Positions 9,266 through 19,030 of a DNA stretch of 64,000 nt are shown here, piece after piece (within the stretch, counting starts at the first letter, position 1; every line of letters begins with the position of its first letter). The position numbers were made by a program, and so were the translations under genes. Where the stretch lies: the NCBI RefSeq assembly GCF_012317385.1, contig NZ_CP051144.1, forward strand, positions 1,240,001 through 1,304,000. Reading direction: 5' to 3'. A model generated the notes under the pieces. The model was not told the origin of the DNA and did no database searches. It saw only the letters and a program-made list of their open reading frames with translations. The stretch comes from Romboutsia sp. CE17 (GTDB taxonomy: Bacteria > Bacillota > Clostridia > Peptostreptococcales > Peptostreptococcaceae).

Positions 9266-9997
9266 CTAAATATGTCTATAATTCGTAATATCAATATTAT
9301 TTTCTTCTAAAAATTGTTTCACTTCATTCGAAGTAAGTATTTTATGCTCTTTTGTTCTATAGGTAGTATAAGAAGTAGAGTTTAATATAAAGTCATCTAA
9401 AAAAGCAGGATGACACATTATATCAGATATATCATAACTCTTTATATTATCTATATTATTTATAAAATAATCCTCTCCAACATTTTCCTTATAAAAAGTG
9501 TCTATAAGTCTTACTACTTTTTTATAATCCATTTTGTATTCAAATCCACCTCTAATAGGTAAATTATATTTATCTAAAATCTTTTCAATTACAGGTTTAA
9601 GTCCTTCTAAAGTATGCACATGATGATGACTATCTAAATGACATATATTTATACCACAATTTTTCACTTTTTCTATTTGAGCACAAAACTCTCTATATAC
9701 TTCATCTAAATCCATTTTTTCTAAGAGTTGATTGGTTATTCCTCTGTAAAAGTTACTATTTTCATCTATTATACTTTTTAAGTCTTGCAATAGAGGCTTA
9801 TAACAACTTATAGTTAAATGTACTCCACAACTTAAAGATGGATTTTCCTTAAGAAGCTTTACTCCATGCTCCACACCAGGCATGTTTGCCATCATAGTTG
9901 TTGAGCTTACAATTCCATTATTATGAGCTGAAATTATACCATAATTTACAGCTTCACTATATCCAAAATCATCTGCATTTATTATAAGCTTGGTCAT
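9266..9997 (-). CDS. chbG: ChbG/YdjC-type carbohydrate deacetylase
   Basis: Predicted metal-dependent deacetylase that removes one acetyl group from N-acetylated disaccharides such as chitobiose or its 6-phosphate. 243 residues of the YdjC family: N-terminal INADDFGYSEAVN with metal-binding Asp residues, the His-rich HLDSHHHVHTL motif, and CHPAFLDD near the C-terminus. It lies 8 bp after the GH4 gene and before the IIA gene. Its presence is the main argument that the operon takes N-acetylated (chitobiose-like) rather than plain cellobiose substrates; that is inference from the E. coli chb operon. Confidence 0.85.
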   Translation of the reverse strand: MTKLIINADDFGYSEAVNYGIISAHNNGIVSSTTMMANMPGVEHGVKLLKENPSLSCGVHLTISCYKPLLQDLKSIIDENSNFYRGITNQLLEKMDLDEVYREFCAQIEKVKNCGINICHLDSHHHVHTLEGLKPVIEKILDKYNLPIRGGFEYKMDYKKVVRLIDTFYKENVGEDYFINNIDNIKSYDISDIMCHPAFLDDFILNSTSYTTYRTKEHKILTSNEVKQFLEENNIDITNYRHI

Positions 9998-10005
9998 ATC
10001 ATTAC

Positions 10006-11316
10006 CTACTTTCTAAATTGAGGAAGATATTCTTTATGAGCTTTTAGCATCTCATCTAATATAGTTTTAGCTAATTCATCAGACGGTATAAGAGGATTTA
10101 TGCATAGCGCCAAAAGTGCAGCATTATAATCACCTGTAACAGCCGCTTTAGCAGCTAGTAATTCAAACGACTTAATTTGGCTAACTAACCCATGAACTGA
10201 TTCAGGTAAATACCCTATTGATAATGGCTTAGGTCCATTTTTAGTTATTATACTGCTAATTTCTACAGCTTGGTCATCTTTAAAGTCTCTAATTGCACCA
10301 TTATTTAATGTATTTACAACTTGGATATCTTTTTTGTCATTGTATATAGAACTAATTAAATTACATGCAGCATCACTATAGTAAGCTCCTCCTCTTTTTT
10401 CTAGTTGCGAAGGTTTAGTGTCTAAATTTTTATCTTTATATAATTCAAATAATTCTTTTTCTAACTCTTTAACTACTTCACCTCTACATTTACCTTCTTT
10501 AAATTCTTTAATCTCATCCTCAAGCATTTCTTTAGTCTTATAGTAATATCTATGATATGGACAAGGTATTACACCTAATGATTTTATAAAGTCTGAATTA
10601 AATTCTATTGCTTTTATATTTTGCATAGTGACATCTGAAGTAACAAATCTACTAATAGCTTCTTTTGTAACATCTTCCCCATCTAAAAATACATTAAGTC
10701 CATAAACCATGTGATTTAAACCTGCAAAATCCATACTTATTCTATTACTATCTGAATTAAACAGCTTAGCAATATCATTTTTTAGATGTATAGGAACATT
10801 GCATAATCCAATATATTTCTTAAATTTTGTATATCTAAATACAGCTTCACTTATTATCCCTGTAGGATTAGTAAAATTTATCACCCAAGCATTTGGACAA
10901 TACTTTTCAACATCATTTAATATATCAAATATGACAGGTATAGTGCGAAGGGCTTTAAATAGCCCTCCTGCACCATTAGTTTCTTGGCCAATTACACCAT
11001 GAGATAAAGGAATTCTTTCATCTTTTATTCTAGCATCTAAAAGGCCTACTCTTAACTGTGTTGTTACAAAGTCTGCACCTTCAAGTGCTTCTTTCCTATC
11101 CAATGTAAGATGTATTTTCATATCTACGCCAGATTTATTAACCATTCTTTTTGCTAGATTTCCTACTATCTCTAGTTTTTCTTTTCCATCTTCTATATCA
11201 ACGAGCCATAACTCAGAAACAGGTAACTCTCTATGCCTTTTTATAAACCCTTCTACTAATTCTGGGGTATAGCTAGACCCTCCACCAATTGTAACTACTT
11301 TCAATCCTTTTCCCAT
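10006..11316 (-). CDS. GH4 6-phospho-beta-glucosidase (ChbF/CelF-like)
   Basis: NAD- and metal-dependent family 4 glycosidase that cleaves the phosphorylated disaccharide delivered by the PTS. 436 residues: Rossmann start KVVTIGGGSSYTPELVEGF, conserved GLCNVPIH with the metal-ligand Cys, and GLNHM with the metal His; FTNPTGIISEA is also typical. The start follows AAGGGCGG. It sits between IIC and the deacetylase. The sequence does not tell phospho-beta-glucosidase from phospho-chitobiase; context favours the ChbF-like role. Confidence 0.9.
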   Translation of the reverse strand: MGKGLKVVTIGGGSSYTPELVEGFIKRHRELPVSELWLVDIEDGKEKLEIVGNLAKRMVNKSGVDMKIHLTLDRKEALEGADFVTTQLRVGLLDARIKDERIPLSHGVIGQETNGAGGLFKALRTIPVIFDILNDVEKYCPNAWVINFTNPTGIISEAVFRYTKFKKYIGLCNVPIHLKNDIAKLFNSDSNRISMDFAGLNHMVYGLNVFLDGEDVTKEAISRFVTSDVTMQNIKAIEFNSDFIKSLGVIPCPYHRYYYKTKEMLEDEIKEFKEGKCRGEVVKELEKELFELYKDKNLDTKPSQLEKRGGAYYSDAACNLISSIYNDKKDIQVVNTLNNGAIRDFKDDQAVEISSIITKNGPKPLSIGYLPESVHGLVSQIKSFELLAAKAAVTGDYNAALLALCINPLIPSDELAKTILDEMLKAHKEYLPQFRK

Positions 11317-11341
11317 ATAATATACCGCCCTTATTACTTAT

Positions 11342-12634
11342 TTAATTAGCAGACTTTTCTGCCTTCTTTGCCTCCATTTTTTCTGAAATAGTAACAAATG
11401 GCAAGTATATAAGTACTGATATTATTAAGTTTATTGCCGCTAATACACCACCACTCCAATGTCCAGTAGCCATAATACCTCCTAATATTGGTGGTGTTAC
11501 CCATGGTATTTTAGGCATTATTACTGGAGCTACTATTCCAAAATCAATAGCTAGATATGCTATTGCTGAGCAAACAACCGGTGCAAGTACAAACGGTATC
11601 ATAAATATAGGGTTTAAAACTATTGGTAGACCAAATATTACAGGTTCACTTATATTAAATATTGCTGGTGGTCCACCTAAAGCTATCATTTCCTTACGTC
11701 TTCTACCTGCAATTAATAATGCTATTATTAATCCTAAAATCATTCCTGATCCACCTAAATATACAAATGCATCAAAGAATGATCCTGCAAGAACATGGAA
11801 ACCTTCTGTTGCACCTTGTTCAACTAAAATTGCATTATCTCCACCTAGCTTCATAAGTATTGTTTCAGTAAATGGTAATGCTATATTAGCACCATGTAAT
11901 CCAAATATCCAAAGAAAATGTACTAAAAATGCAATTAACATTGTGAATCCTAAACTATCTGCAAAATTAGATAAAGGTTTTCCTAAATAGGTATTTAATA
12001 TATCAGTCAAGAATTTGCCATCTGTAACTTTTGATATAAATATTCCTAAAAAAGTAAATATAGCTATAGTTAACATTCCTGGAATTAATTTAGCAAATGA
12101 TCTTGCAACTTCTGGAGGTACTCCCTCTGGCATTTTAATTGCTAATTTATTTATTCTAGACAGTCTTACAAATATTTCTGCAGAACCCAAACCTATTACT
12201 ATAGCTGTAAATAATGCAGTTGTATCTGTGTAAAGTTTAGGTATGAATCCCCATCCAGTTACAGCTTCTGAAGCTCCTTCTGGAGTAAATGTAGCAACTT
12301 GAGGTGCTAATATGAAAAATATACTAAGAGCTATTATTCCTGCTTGAAATCCATTTTCATCATATGATTTTGCTAAAAAGTATGCAACTCCTATAACTAG
12401 GAAAATTGCCATTGTTGCTATAGATCCCCACCATAGGTTTCCACCAAAAGAAGTCCATCCTTCTCCAAATATATTTGCCATAAAAGCTTTATACCCCTCT
12501 GATGGTAAGTTATTTATCAAAGTTCCTAATGCACCTACCATTGTTATCGGTATCATCGCAATAAATGCATCTCTGACTGCAACTAAGTGTCTTTGTGAGC
12601 CAATTTTAGCAGCAATTTCCATAAACTTATTCAT
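11342..12634 (-). CDS. celB: PTS cellobiose/chitobiose-type IIC permease
   Basis: Membrane transport subunit of a lactose/cellobiose-family PTS, 430 residues with about ten hydrophobic spans. Conserved EIIC features include the N-terminal QRHLVAVRDAFIAMIPI, HFLWIFGLHGANI and the NISEPVIFGLPIVLNP loop. I use the ATG at 12632-12634, preceded by GGGGGATAATT; a longer frame from 12652 contains that ribosome site. It is 24 bp after the IIB gene. IIB, IIC and IIA are separate polypeptides here. Confidence 0.92.
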   Translation of the reverse strand: MNKFMEIAAKIGSQRHLVAVRDAFIAMIPITMVGALGTLINNLPSEGYKAFMANIFGEGWTSFGGNLWWGSIATMAIFLVIGVAYFLAKSYDENGFQAGIIALSIFFILAPQVATFTPEGASEAVTGWGFIPKLYTDTTALFTAIVIGLGSAEIFVRLSRINKLAIKMPEGVPPEVARSFAKLIPGMLTIAIFTFLGIFISKVTDGKFLTDILNTYLGKPLSNFADSLGFTMLIAFLVHFLWIFGLHGANIALPFTETILMKLGGDNAILVEQGATEGFHVLAGSFFDAFVYLGGSGMILGLIIALLIAGRRRKEMIALGGPPAIFNISEPVIFGLPIVLNPIFMIPFVLAPVVCSAIAYLAIDFGIVAPVIMPKIPWVTPPILGGIMATGHWSGGVLAAINLIISVLIYLPFVTISEKMEAKKAEKSAN

Positions 12635-12658
12635 AATTATCCCCCATAACATTATTAA

Positions 12659-12970
12659 TTATTTGTTATTATATAATTCCATAGCTCTATCTAAAATAGC
12701 CTTCCCATTGCATTTTCCATAGTCCATCATATTTATAACTTCAACTGGAATATTATAAGGTTTTGCCATTTCAGTAGCTTTACCTATAATGTATCTAACT
12801 TGAGGTCCTAAAAGTAAAACATCACACTTTTCAATTTCATTTTTTAAGTTCACTTCTGATATAGCCCATATTTTAGCCTCTATATCGTTTTCCTTTGCTG
12901 CCTTTTCCATCTTTGTAACCAATAAACTCGTAGACATTCCTGCTGAACACGCCAACATTATTTTTATCAT
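12659..12970 (-). CDS. PTS lactose/cellobiose-family IIB component
   Basis: Cytoplasmic phosphotransfer subunit, 103 residues. The phosphocysteine is Cys8 in MLACSAGMSTSLL, the hallmark of cellobiose/chitobiose IIB; VLLGPQVRY is also conserved. It would receive phosphate from IIA (frameshifted at 8921-9254) and pass it to sugar carried by the IIC. It is the first structural gene after the operator-flanked promoter at 13041-13100. Confidence 0.93.
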   Translation of the reverse strand: MIKIMLACSAGMSTSLLVTKMEKAAKENDIEAKIWAISEVNLKNEIEKCDVLLLGPQVRYIIGKATEMAKPYNIPVEVINMMDYGKCNGKAILDRAMELYNNK

Positions 12971-13040
12971 TTTTCTTCACTCCCTCCACTTTATACTCCC
13001 TCATTTATGTCATTTCCTGTTGTCATATATATATTTTTAT

Positions 13041-13100
13041 CAAATGTATATACATTTGCTTCTTACTATTATTATAGATTAAATGTATATACATTTGCAA
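13041..13100 (-). promoter_or_regulatory. Promoter of the PTS operon with two 18-bp GntR-type operators
   Basis: Two copies of AAATGTATATACATTT, each within a longer palindrome: 13041-13058 and 13080-13097. On the minus strand the hexamers TTGCAA (13095-13100) and TATAAT (13071-13076), 18 nt apart, form a promoter. One operator fills the spacer and overlaps -35, the other lies just past the expected start point, an arrangement for tight repression. TGTATATACA cores are known for HutC-subfamily GntR repressors such as TreR; assignment to the adjacent regulator is inference. Confidence 0.8.
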
Positions 13101-13122
13101 CAATACTTTTCATATTTTATTA

Positions 13123-13827
13123 CTATTCAGATACTGCATTTAATGTTAAAGTGTAACCATTATGATATGTATGTGAGTATTCAAATATTTCTCCATTTTG
13201 AAGCCTACAAACCTGGCTTATATACAATATTGCTTGTGGAGTATCTAATTCTAAACTCTCCATTATTTCTTCATCTGAAATTATTGCCTGAACTTCTCTT
13301 TCTGAAAAAGCTATTTTTAGTCCACATATTTCTTCTACAAAAGTATATAGGGATTTTTTACAATAATCTTCATTTAAATTTGGGAAAAGTTTAACAGGCA
13401 TATATGTAATCATATAAGATACCTTCCTATTATCAGCTAATCTTACTCTTTTTACTTCCCATATATTGTCTCCTACTTCTATATTTAACTTATTAGACAA
13501 TAATTCATCAGCTTGCACAATGTTTAACTCAAGTAAAATATTAGATACTTCATACCCCTTTCTATTCATTTCCTTAGTAAAGCCACTAATCGCTGATATA
13601 TTATCATAAATTCTACTTCCAATCACAATACTTCCTACACCTCTTTGCCTACTAATGTATCCATCTTTAACTAAATTATTTAAAGCAGATCTGACAGTCA
13701 TACGACTTACATTAAACTCTTCACTTAATTGATTTTCTGAAGGAATTAAATCTCCCTTTTTAAGTTTATCTGAATTTATTAATTCTTTAACATAATTTTC
13801 TATAACTTTATATATTGGTTCTTTCAT
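13123..13827 (-). CDS. GntR-family (HutC subfamily) repressor of the PTS operon
   Basis: 234 residues: N-terminal winged helix (roughly 5-70, with LSEEFNVSRMTVRSALNNL and GYISRQRGVGS) and a C-terminal UTRA ligand-binding domain (about 95-230). HutC-type regulators of sugar operons usually sense a phosphorylated sugar. It lies directly upstream of the operon in the same direction, with its own half-operators at 13854-13890, so autoregulation is likely. The start follows AAAGGAGAATAAATA. Confidence 0.9.
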   Translation of the reverse strand: MKEPIYKVIENYVKELINSDKLKKGDLIPSENQLSEEFNVSRMTVRSALNNLVKDGYISRQRGVGSIVIGSRIYDNISAISGFTKEMNRKGYEVSNILLELNIVQADELLSNKLNIEVGDNIWEVKRVRLADNRKVSYMITYMPVKLFPNLNEDYCKKSLYTFVEEICGLKIAFSEREVQAIISDEEIMESLELDTPQAILYISQVCRLQNGEIFEYSHTYHNGYTLTLNAVSE

Positions 13828-13853
13828 TATTTATTCTCCTTTATATTTATTAT

Positions 13854-13890
13854 AAATGTATATTTTTATATAAAAAATATATATACATTT
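13854..13890 (-). promoter_or_regulatory. Operator half-sites upstream of gntR
   Basis: AAATGTATAT (13854-13863) and ATATATACATTT (13879-13890) are two outward halves of the 18-bp operator seen at 13041 and 13080, held about 15 nt apart by AT-rich DNA. They suggest weaker binding and autoregulation of the GntR gene (inference). Confidence 0.5.
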
Positions 13891-13980
13891 AAAATAAACC
13901 ACTTTATCTTATTTATCAACTATTTTTTAATCTAAATAAATTATTTATAAAATAATATCATTAAAATAAATTTGAATAAT

Positions 13981-14013
13981 AAAAAGGTATTGAATTTTAA
14001 TCAATACCTTTTT
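13981..14013 (-). terminator. Rho-independent terminator after miaB
   Basis: Perfect 13-bp arms AAAAAGGTATTGA / TCAATACCTTTTT with a 7-nt loop, downstream of miaB, with T-rich sequence following on the minus strand. Confidence 0.85.
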
Positions 14014-14062
14014 ATTATTTCAATATTTAATTAAAAGCACAAATAAATCTAAACTATCGTAA

Positions 14063-15493
14063 TTATATCTCTTTACCTATTAAAGAGAATCCCGTAGCAT
14101 CAGTTATCTGAACATTAATTAACTTACCTACTAAGTTTTCACTTTTTGCGTCAAAATTAACTAGCTTATTTTGTCTAGTTCTTCCCATAAATCTATTATC
14201 ATCAGTCTTACTCTTACCTTCAACTAAAATTTCAACAGTTTTTCCTAAATAGCTTTGATTTATTTCTCCTGTGATTTTATTTACCTTTTCTAAAACTCTG
14301 TTAAATCTTTCATGTTTAACATCTTCAGGTATTTGGTTTTCCATTTCTGCAGCTGGAGTTCCTTTTCTTTTAGAGTATATAAATGTAAATGCAGAATCAT
14401 ATCTTACTTTTTCTACTACATCTATAGTATCTAATAAATCTTCTTCTGTTTCTCCTGGAAAACCTATCATTAAATCTGTTGAGAATGCTATTTCTGGAAC
14501 TTCTTTTTTAGCTTTATCTATTATATTTAAATATTGTTCCTTAGTATAGTGTCTATTCATTACTTTTAATAATGAACTACTTCCACATTGTACTGGTAAA
14601 TGTAAAAATTCACAAACTTTATCACAATCTCTTATAGCATATATAACATCATCCGATATATCTTTTGGATGAGAAGTCATAAATCTTATTCTTTCTAATC
14701 CTTCTATTTCATTTACCATTCGTAGTAACTCTGCAAAAGTCATAGGATTTTCTAATGTTTTTCCATAAGAGTCAACGTTTTGACCTAATAGTGTAACTTC
14801 TTTAGTTCCATTAGCAACAAGCTCTTTTATTTCATTTATTATATCTTCTGGAGTTCTACTTCTCTCTCTTCCTCTAGTATATGGTACTATACAATAAGTA
14901 CAGAAATTATTACATCCATACATTATATTAACAAAAGCTTTTAACTCAAATTTTCTATTACTCTTAAGCCCTTCTACTACTTCACCATCTACATCCCAAA
15001 CATCAACTAATATATTTTCAGACTCCATTGATTTAGTTAGTAATTCAGGGAATTTATATAAATTATGAGTTCCAAATACTAGATCAACGTGTTTATATTT
15101 GGATTTTATTTCTTTAACAACATGAGGTTGTTGCATCATACATCCACATACTGCAATTTTTAAGTCTGGATTTTTTCTCTTAGCTAATTTTAAGTGTCCT
15201 AAATTACCAAATACCTTAAGTTCTGCATTTTCTCTAACTGCACATGTATTGTATATGATTAAATCACATTCATCAACCATCATACCTTGCTCATATCCCA
15301 TGTTATCTAACATAGCACAAAGCTTTTCTGAATCATGCTCATTCATTTGGCATCCAAAAGTCTGAATAATATATTTAGGCTTTACTTGATGTATAGCATA
15401 GTATCTCGAATTTTGTTCTGCTAGTGCTTCTATAAATCTATCTTGTTCCTCTATCTTTTCCATAGGAACTTGTACTTGTTTTCTCTTTGACAA
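14063..15493 (-). CDS. miaB: tRNA-2-methylthio-N6-dimethylallyladenosine synthase
   Basis: Radical SAM methylthiotransferase modifying i6A37 of tRNA. 476 residues, three domains: N-terminal MTTase domain (about 40-150, [12 protein letters not shown] plus two further cluster Cys), radical SAM core with [20 protein letters not shown] (about 190-215), and a C-terminal TRAM domain (about 405-476). The start codon is TTG (15491-15493), set by AGGAGG with an 8-nt spacer; no better start is seen. It is a single gene followed by a terminator. Confidence 0.95.
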   Translation of the reverse strand: MSKRKQVQVPMEKIEEQDRFIEALAEQNSRYYAIHQVKPKYIIQTFGCQMNEHDSEKLCAMLDNMGYEQGMMVDECDLIIYNTCAVRENAELKVFGNLGHLKLAKRKNPDLKIAVCGCMMQQPHVVKEIKSKYKHVDLVFGTHNLYKFPELLTKSMESENILVDVWDVDGEVVEGLKSNRKFELKAFVNIMYGCNNFCTYCIVPYTRGRERSRTPEDIINEIKELVANGTKEVTLLGQNVDSYGKTLENPMTFAELLRMVNEIEGLERIRFMTSHPKDISDDVIYAIRDCDKVCEFLHLPVQCGSSSLLKVMNRHYTKEQYLNIIDKAKKEVPEIAFSTDLMIGFPGETEEDLLDTIDVVEKVRYDSAFTFIYSKRKGTPAAEMENQIPEDVKHERFNRVLEKVNKITGEINQSYLGKTVEILVEGKSKTDDNRFMGRTRQNKLVNFDAKSENLVGKLINVQITDATGFSLIGKEI

Positions 15494-15659
15494 AGTTGAT
15501 TCCTCCTTAAAACGTTTAAAATTACTAAATATAAAAATAATTATATCAAATTAGTTTGAATATTTAAAGATATTAGTTTTAATCTATTAATATATTAATG
15601 AATTCTTATTAACTTAACTGGAAATAATACTTAAGATAATTAATTAAAGGAGAAATATA

Positions 15660-16316
15660 ATGTTAGTAGTTTTAGTCAGAAGTATTTTACTTTATATATC
15701 AATTTTAATTTCCTTAAGAGTTATGGGAAAAGGTGAAATAGCAGAAATGAATTCGTATGATCTAGTTATTACTTTATTAATCGCAGATGTAGTATCTATG
15801 CCCATGGAAAATAATAATATACCTTTAATAAATGGTATAGCTTCTTTAACAGGATTAGTATTAATGCAAACATTAATTTCTTATATTTCATTAAAAAGCC
15901 GCAAGTTTAACTCTTTTTTATCAGGGAGCGCTACTATTTTAATAAATAAAGGGAAAATAGATCAAAAACAACTAAAAAAGGAAAGAATTAGTATTGATGA
16001 ATTATTAGAACAATTACGAGTTCAAGGCTTTTTTAATATTAGAGATGTTCAGTATGCAATATTAGAGAGAGATGGTAATCTAAGTATCGTACCAAATAGT
16101 ACTTATAATAGTACACCATCTGTTAATTTTAAACATCTTCCTATACCCATAATAATTGATGGAAGAATTATAAGAGAAAGCTTATCGTCAATTAATAAGG
16201 ATGAAAATTGGCTTTTGGGAATACTAAAATCTAATCATATTGAAAGCTATAAAAATGTACTTATATGTATATTAGATGAACATGACAAAATATTTATTCA
16301 AGAAAAAAATAATTAA
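15660..16316 (+). CDS. DUF421/YetF-like membrane protein
   Basis: 218 residues: about three membrane spans in the first 80 residues, then a cytoplasmic DUF421 domain with RISIDELLEQLRVQGFFNIRDV and YAILERDG, as in B. subtilis YetF and YrbG relatives. Function is not established for the family. The ATG follows TAAAGGAGAAATATA. A DUF4363 gene follows 19 bp downstream, a pairing often seen in Clostridia, so the two probably work together. Confidence 0.85.
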   Translation: MLVVLVRSILLYISILISLRVMGKGEIAEMNSYDLVITLLIADVVSMPMENNNIPLINGIASLTGLVLMQTLISYISLKSRKFNSFLSGSATILINKGKIDQKQLKKERISIDELLEQLRVQGFFNIRDVQYAILERDGNLSIVPNSTYNSTPSVNFKHLPIPIIIDGRIIRESLSSINKDENWLLGILKSNHIESYKNVLICILDEHDKIFIQEKNN

Positions 16317-16335
16317 AATTTTGGAGTGAAGTCCT

Positions 16336-16716
16336 ATGAGATCTTTAATTTTTGTTTTAATATGGACAGTAATATTTACTTCATTAGGAATTTATACTAA
16401 TGATGAAATAGGTGATTTTGCTGATAAATACAATTCTAAATTTGATCAAATTGAAATATATATAGAAGAAAATAATTGGAAAAAGGCGGAAGCAGAACTA
16501 AAAACCTTATCAAGTGAATATTATAATGAAAAAGAAATTTGGTATAAATTATTAGATCATACTTATTTTGATGATATTAGTTTATATATTAATATCTTAG
16601 CTAAATCTATATATACTCAAGATAAATCTCAATCTTTTGAGGAAATTGAGAAAATAAAAAAGACTTTAGATAATATATTAGAAACTGGTAAGTTTGACTT
16701 AAATCATATTTTATAA
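16336..16716 (+). CDS. DUF4363 family protein
   Basis: 126 residues with one N-terminal hydrophobic span (about 4-20) that could be an anchor or uncleaved signal, followed by a helical, highly charged domain (NWKKAEAELKTLSSEYY) as in DUF4363 proteins. It follows the DUF421 gene by 19 bp behind TTGGAGTGAAGTCCT. Molecular role unknown; context suggests an envelope function with the DUF421 partner. Confidence 0.75.
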   Translation: MRSLIFVLIWTVIFTSLGIYTNDEIGDFADKYNSKFDQIEIYIEENNWKKAEAELKTLSSEYYNEKEIWYKLLDHTYFDDISLYINILAKSIYTQDKSQSFEEIEKIKKTLDNILETGKFDLNHIL

Positions 16717-16764
16717 ACAATAAAAAATGATTTAAGTCTATATCTTATTATTTTTATAAAAAAA

Positions 16765-16789
16765 GCCTCTTAGTTATTAACTAAGAGGC
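16765..16789 (-). terminator. Terminator after truA
   Basis: Perfect 11-bp arms GCCTCTTAGTT / AACTAAGAGGC with an ATT loop, followed on the minus strand by a run of seven T. It may also stop the convergent DUF4363 transcript, though the plus-strand U-tract is absent. Confidence 0.85.
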
Positions 16790-16830
16790 AAAACATCAAA
16801 TTATCAATCTAATATATGAGACATATTATA

Positions 16831-17568
16831 TCAGTATTTAACTTTATATAAGAATAACCCTTTTGCCGGTGCTGTATCAGATGCTTGTGCTCTATTTTTT
16901 AATTCTAGCATTTTTTTTATATCTTCAGGAGTTTTTCTTTTTAAGCCAACATCTATTAATGCTCCTGTAATAATTCTAACCATATTATATAAGAATCCAT
17001 TTCCCTCAACATAAATTTCAATAATATTATTATTTTCTTTTATATCTATTGAGTATACTTCTCTTATATTACTTTTTTTCTTAGATTTAGATGATGCAAA
17101 ACTTGTAAAATCATGTTCTCCTAGTAAATATTTACTTCCTTCTCTCATAAGATTTAAGTCTAACTTTTTATCTACATGATGAGCATATTTTCTATTAAAT
17201 ACATTATGATATTTATTATTATCAATTCTATATAAGTAAACTTTTGACTTTACATTATATCTTGAATGAAATCTATCTTCTACCTCTTCGATATTCCTTA
17301 TAACTATATCTTCAGGTAAATATTCATATAAATATTTTTTCATTTTCTCTATAGAATAATTATTACTAGTTTTAAAATTTACAACTTGTCCATATGCATG
17401 AACACCCATGTCAGTTCTTCCTGATCCAATTATTTCTATAGTTTCATCTGTCATCTTAGACAATACAGTTTCTATCTTACCTTGTATTGTCATATTATTA
17501 TCTTTAAGTCTTTGAAATCCTTTATATCTAGATCCATCATATTCTACCGTCATTTTTATATTTCTCAT
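16831..17568 (-). CDS. truA: tRNA pseudouridine(38-40) synthase
   Basis: Modifies U38-40 of the tRNA anticodon arm. 245 residues. The catalytic Asp53 lies in GSGRTDMGVHAYGQ; the FTSFA and GNGFLYNMVRII motifs are typical TruA. The start follows AAAGGAAAATTTAAAA. It lies 29 bp downstream of the histidine kinase gene in the same direction and is followed by a terminator, so it is probably cotranscribed with the two-component genes at least in part. Confidence 0.95.
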   Translation of the reverse strand: MRNIKMTVEYDGSRYKGFQRLKDNNMTIQGKIETVLSKMTDETIEIIGSGRTDMGVHAYGQVVNFKTSNNYSIEKMKKYLYEYLPEDIVIRNIEEVEDRFHSRYNVKSKVYLYRIDNNKYHNVFNRKYAHHVDKKLDLNLMREGSKYLLGEHDFTSFASSKSKKKSNIREVYSIDIKENNNIIEIYVEGNGFLYNMVRIITGALIDVGLKRKTPEDIKKMLELKNRAQASDTAPAKGLFLYKVKY

Positions 17569-17597
17569 TTTTAAATTTTCCTTTTATTAAATTCTTT

Positions 17598-19028
17598 TTA
17601 AATAGATTCGAGTATTTTATTTTTCAAAGTAAAAGTAATAATAGTTCCTACATCTTTTTCACTTTCAATGTGAATCTTACCACCATGCAGCTTTACTATC
17701 TCATTGCTAATTGCAAGACCTAAACCACTTCCTGATTTATGGAAATCTTCTTGGAAGAACTTTTCTAGAACCTTTTCTAAGTTTTCAGACTTTATACCTG
17801 TACCTGTATCTTTTACTTTTACAGTTGTAAAGTCTTCATTTTGAGATACTATAATTTCTATATATCCTTCTGGTGGTGTAAACTTAATTGCATTTTGCAC
17901 TAAATTAATTAAAACTTGTCTTAATCTATTCTTATCACCTTGAATTGTAACTAGATTTTCTACTTCAAATCTATAAGTTAGCTTAATATTATTTTCAATA
18001 GCTTTTACCTTAAGTTGATTTACAACACCTTTTGTCAAAGCTTCTATATTTACCATATCAATTTGTAGCCTAATTCTATCTGAAGAAAGTCTAGAAAAGT
18101 CTAATAACTCTTCTACTAGTTTAATAAGCCTTTCAGTCTCATCTTGTATTATACCTAGTCCTAAGTCTAATTCATCCTTAGATATATTTTCATAACCTAA
18201 AGTTTCACTCCATCCTTTTATAGAGGTAAGAGGTGTTCTTAATTCATGAGATATAGATGAAATAAACTCTTCTTTTAATCTTCTTGTTTTATCAATTTCT
18301 CCAGCCATATGTTCAAAAGTTTGTGCTAAATCACCAATTTCATCATTTCTTATTTTTTTATTTTTAAGCTTAATATTATAATTCCCATGAGCAAGTTCAT
18401 TCGCAAACTCTTTAAGCTCTCTAAGTGGTTGTATTAAACTTTCAGCAAATCTTAAACTTATAGAAATAGTTATAAGTAATATGAGTACTCCTGCAAGAAT
18501 TAGCCCTAGTACAAGCTTAAATATAGTCTTATCTATTTCATTTAATGATACTGTATATCTTACAACACCTTCTATTACATTATTTACTTTTAAAGGAAAA
18601 GAAATACTCATTAAATGCTCATTAGTATCAACAATTCTATAATTATATGGAACCAAATTACTTGAATCAGCCAATGCTCTATTTACATCTTCATACTCTA
18701 CTTTTTCATTAGTTCTTATACCATATTGATCAATAATAAGATTTTTATTTTTATCAATAATTTGCACAGAAAACTTAGAATTTGCCTTCATATTTTCTTT
18801 TTCTATAACACTATTTGCTTTAGTTTCAAAGCTACTAGACTCCGTATATATTGTATTATAGCTATCTCTTGTATATGCAGCATGACTAGTTAAGGACTGT
18901 TCTACAGAATCATAGTAGTAATTTTGTATATAGAAAATGAACATACCTTCAAATAAGACTATTGTTATAATAATTATTGTAAAATAATATTTAATTATCC
19001 GTCTTCTAAGTCCTTCAAAATGTAACAC
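17598..19028 (-). CDS. PhoR/ResE-type sensor histidine kinase
   Basis: 476 residues: membrane spans at about 13-35 and 170-190 bracketing an extracellular sensor domain of about 130 residues, a HAMP segment (about 190-245), the dimerization/phosphoacceptor site His261 in SISHELRTPL, and a C-terminal ATPase with NLVQNAIKF, DTGTGI and GSGLGLAI. The start is GTG (19026-19028), 2 nt after the response regulator stop and 8 nt after GGAAG, so the pair is coupled. The signal is unknown; the neighbouring repeat lipoprotein is a candidate accessory. Confidence 0.92.
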   Translation of the reverse strand: MLHFEGLRRRIIKYYFTIIIITIVLFEGMFIFYIQNYYYDSVEQSLTSHAAYTRDSYNTIYTESSSFETKANSVIEKENMKANSKFSVQIIDKNKNLIIDQYGIRTNEKVEYEDVNRALADSSNLVPYNYRIVDTNEHLMSISFPLKVNNVIEGVVRYTVSLNEIDKTIFKLVLGLILAGVLILLITISISLRFAESLIQPLRELKEFANELAHGNYNIKLKNKKIRNDEIGDLAQTFEHMAGEIDKTRRLKEEFISSISHELRTPLTSIKGWSETLGYENISKDELDLGLGIIQDETERLIKLVEELLDFSRLSSDRIRLQIDMVNIEALTKGVVNQLKVKAIENNIKLTYRFEVENLVTIQGDKNRLRQVLINLVQNAIKFTPPEGYIEIIVSQNEDFTTVKVKDTGTGIKSENLEKVLEKFFQEDFHKSGSGLGLAISNEIVKLHGGKIHIESEKDVGTIITFTLKNKILESI

Positions 19029-19030
19029 TA

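Noticed and set aside
13083-13394. Plus-strand frame antisense to the GntR regulator
   Set aside because: Shadow of the regulator gene; low-complexity translation and no ribosome site.
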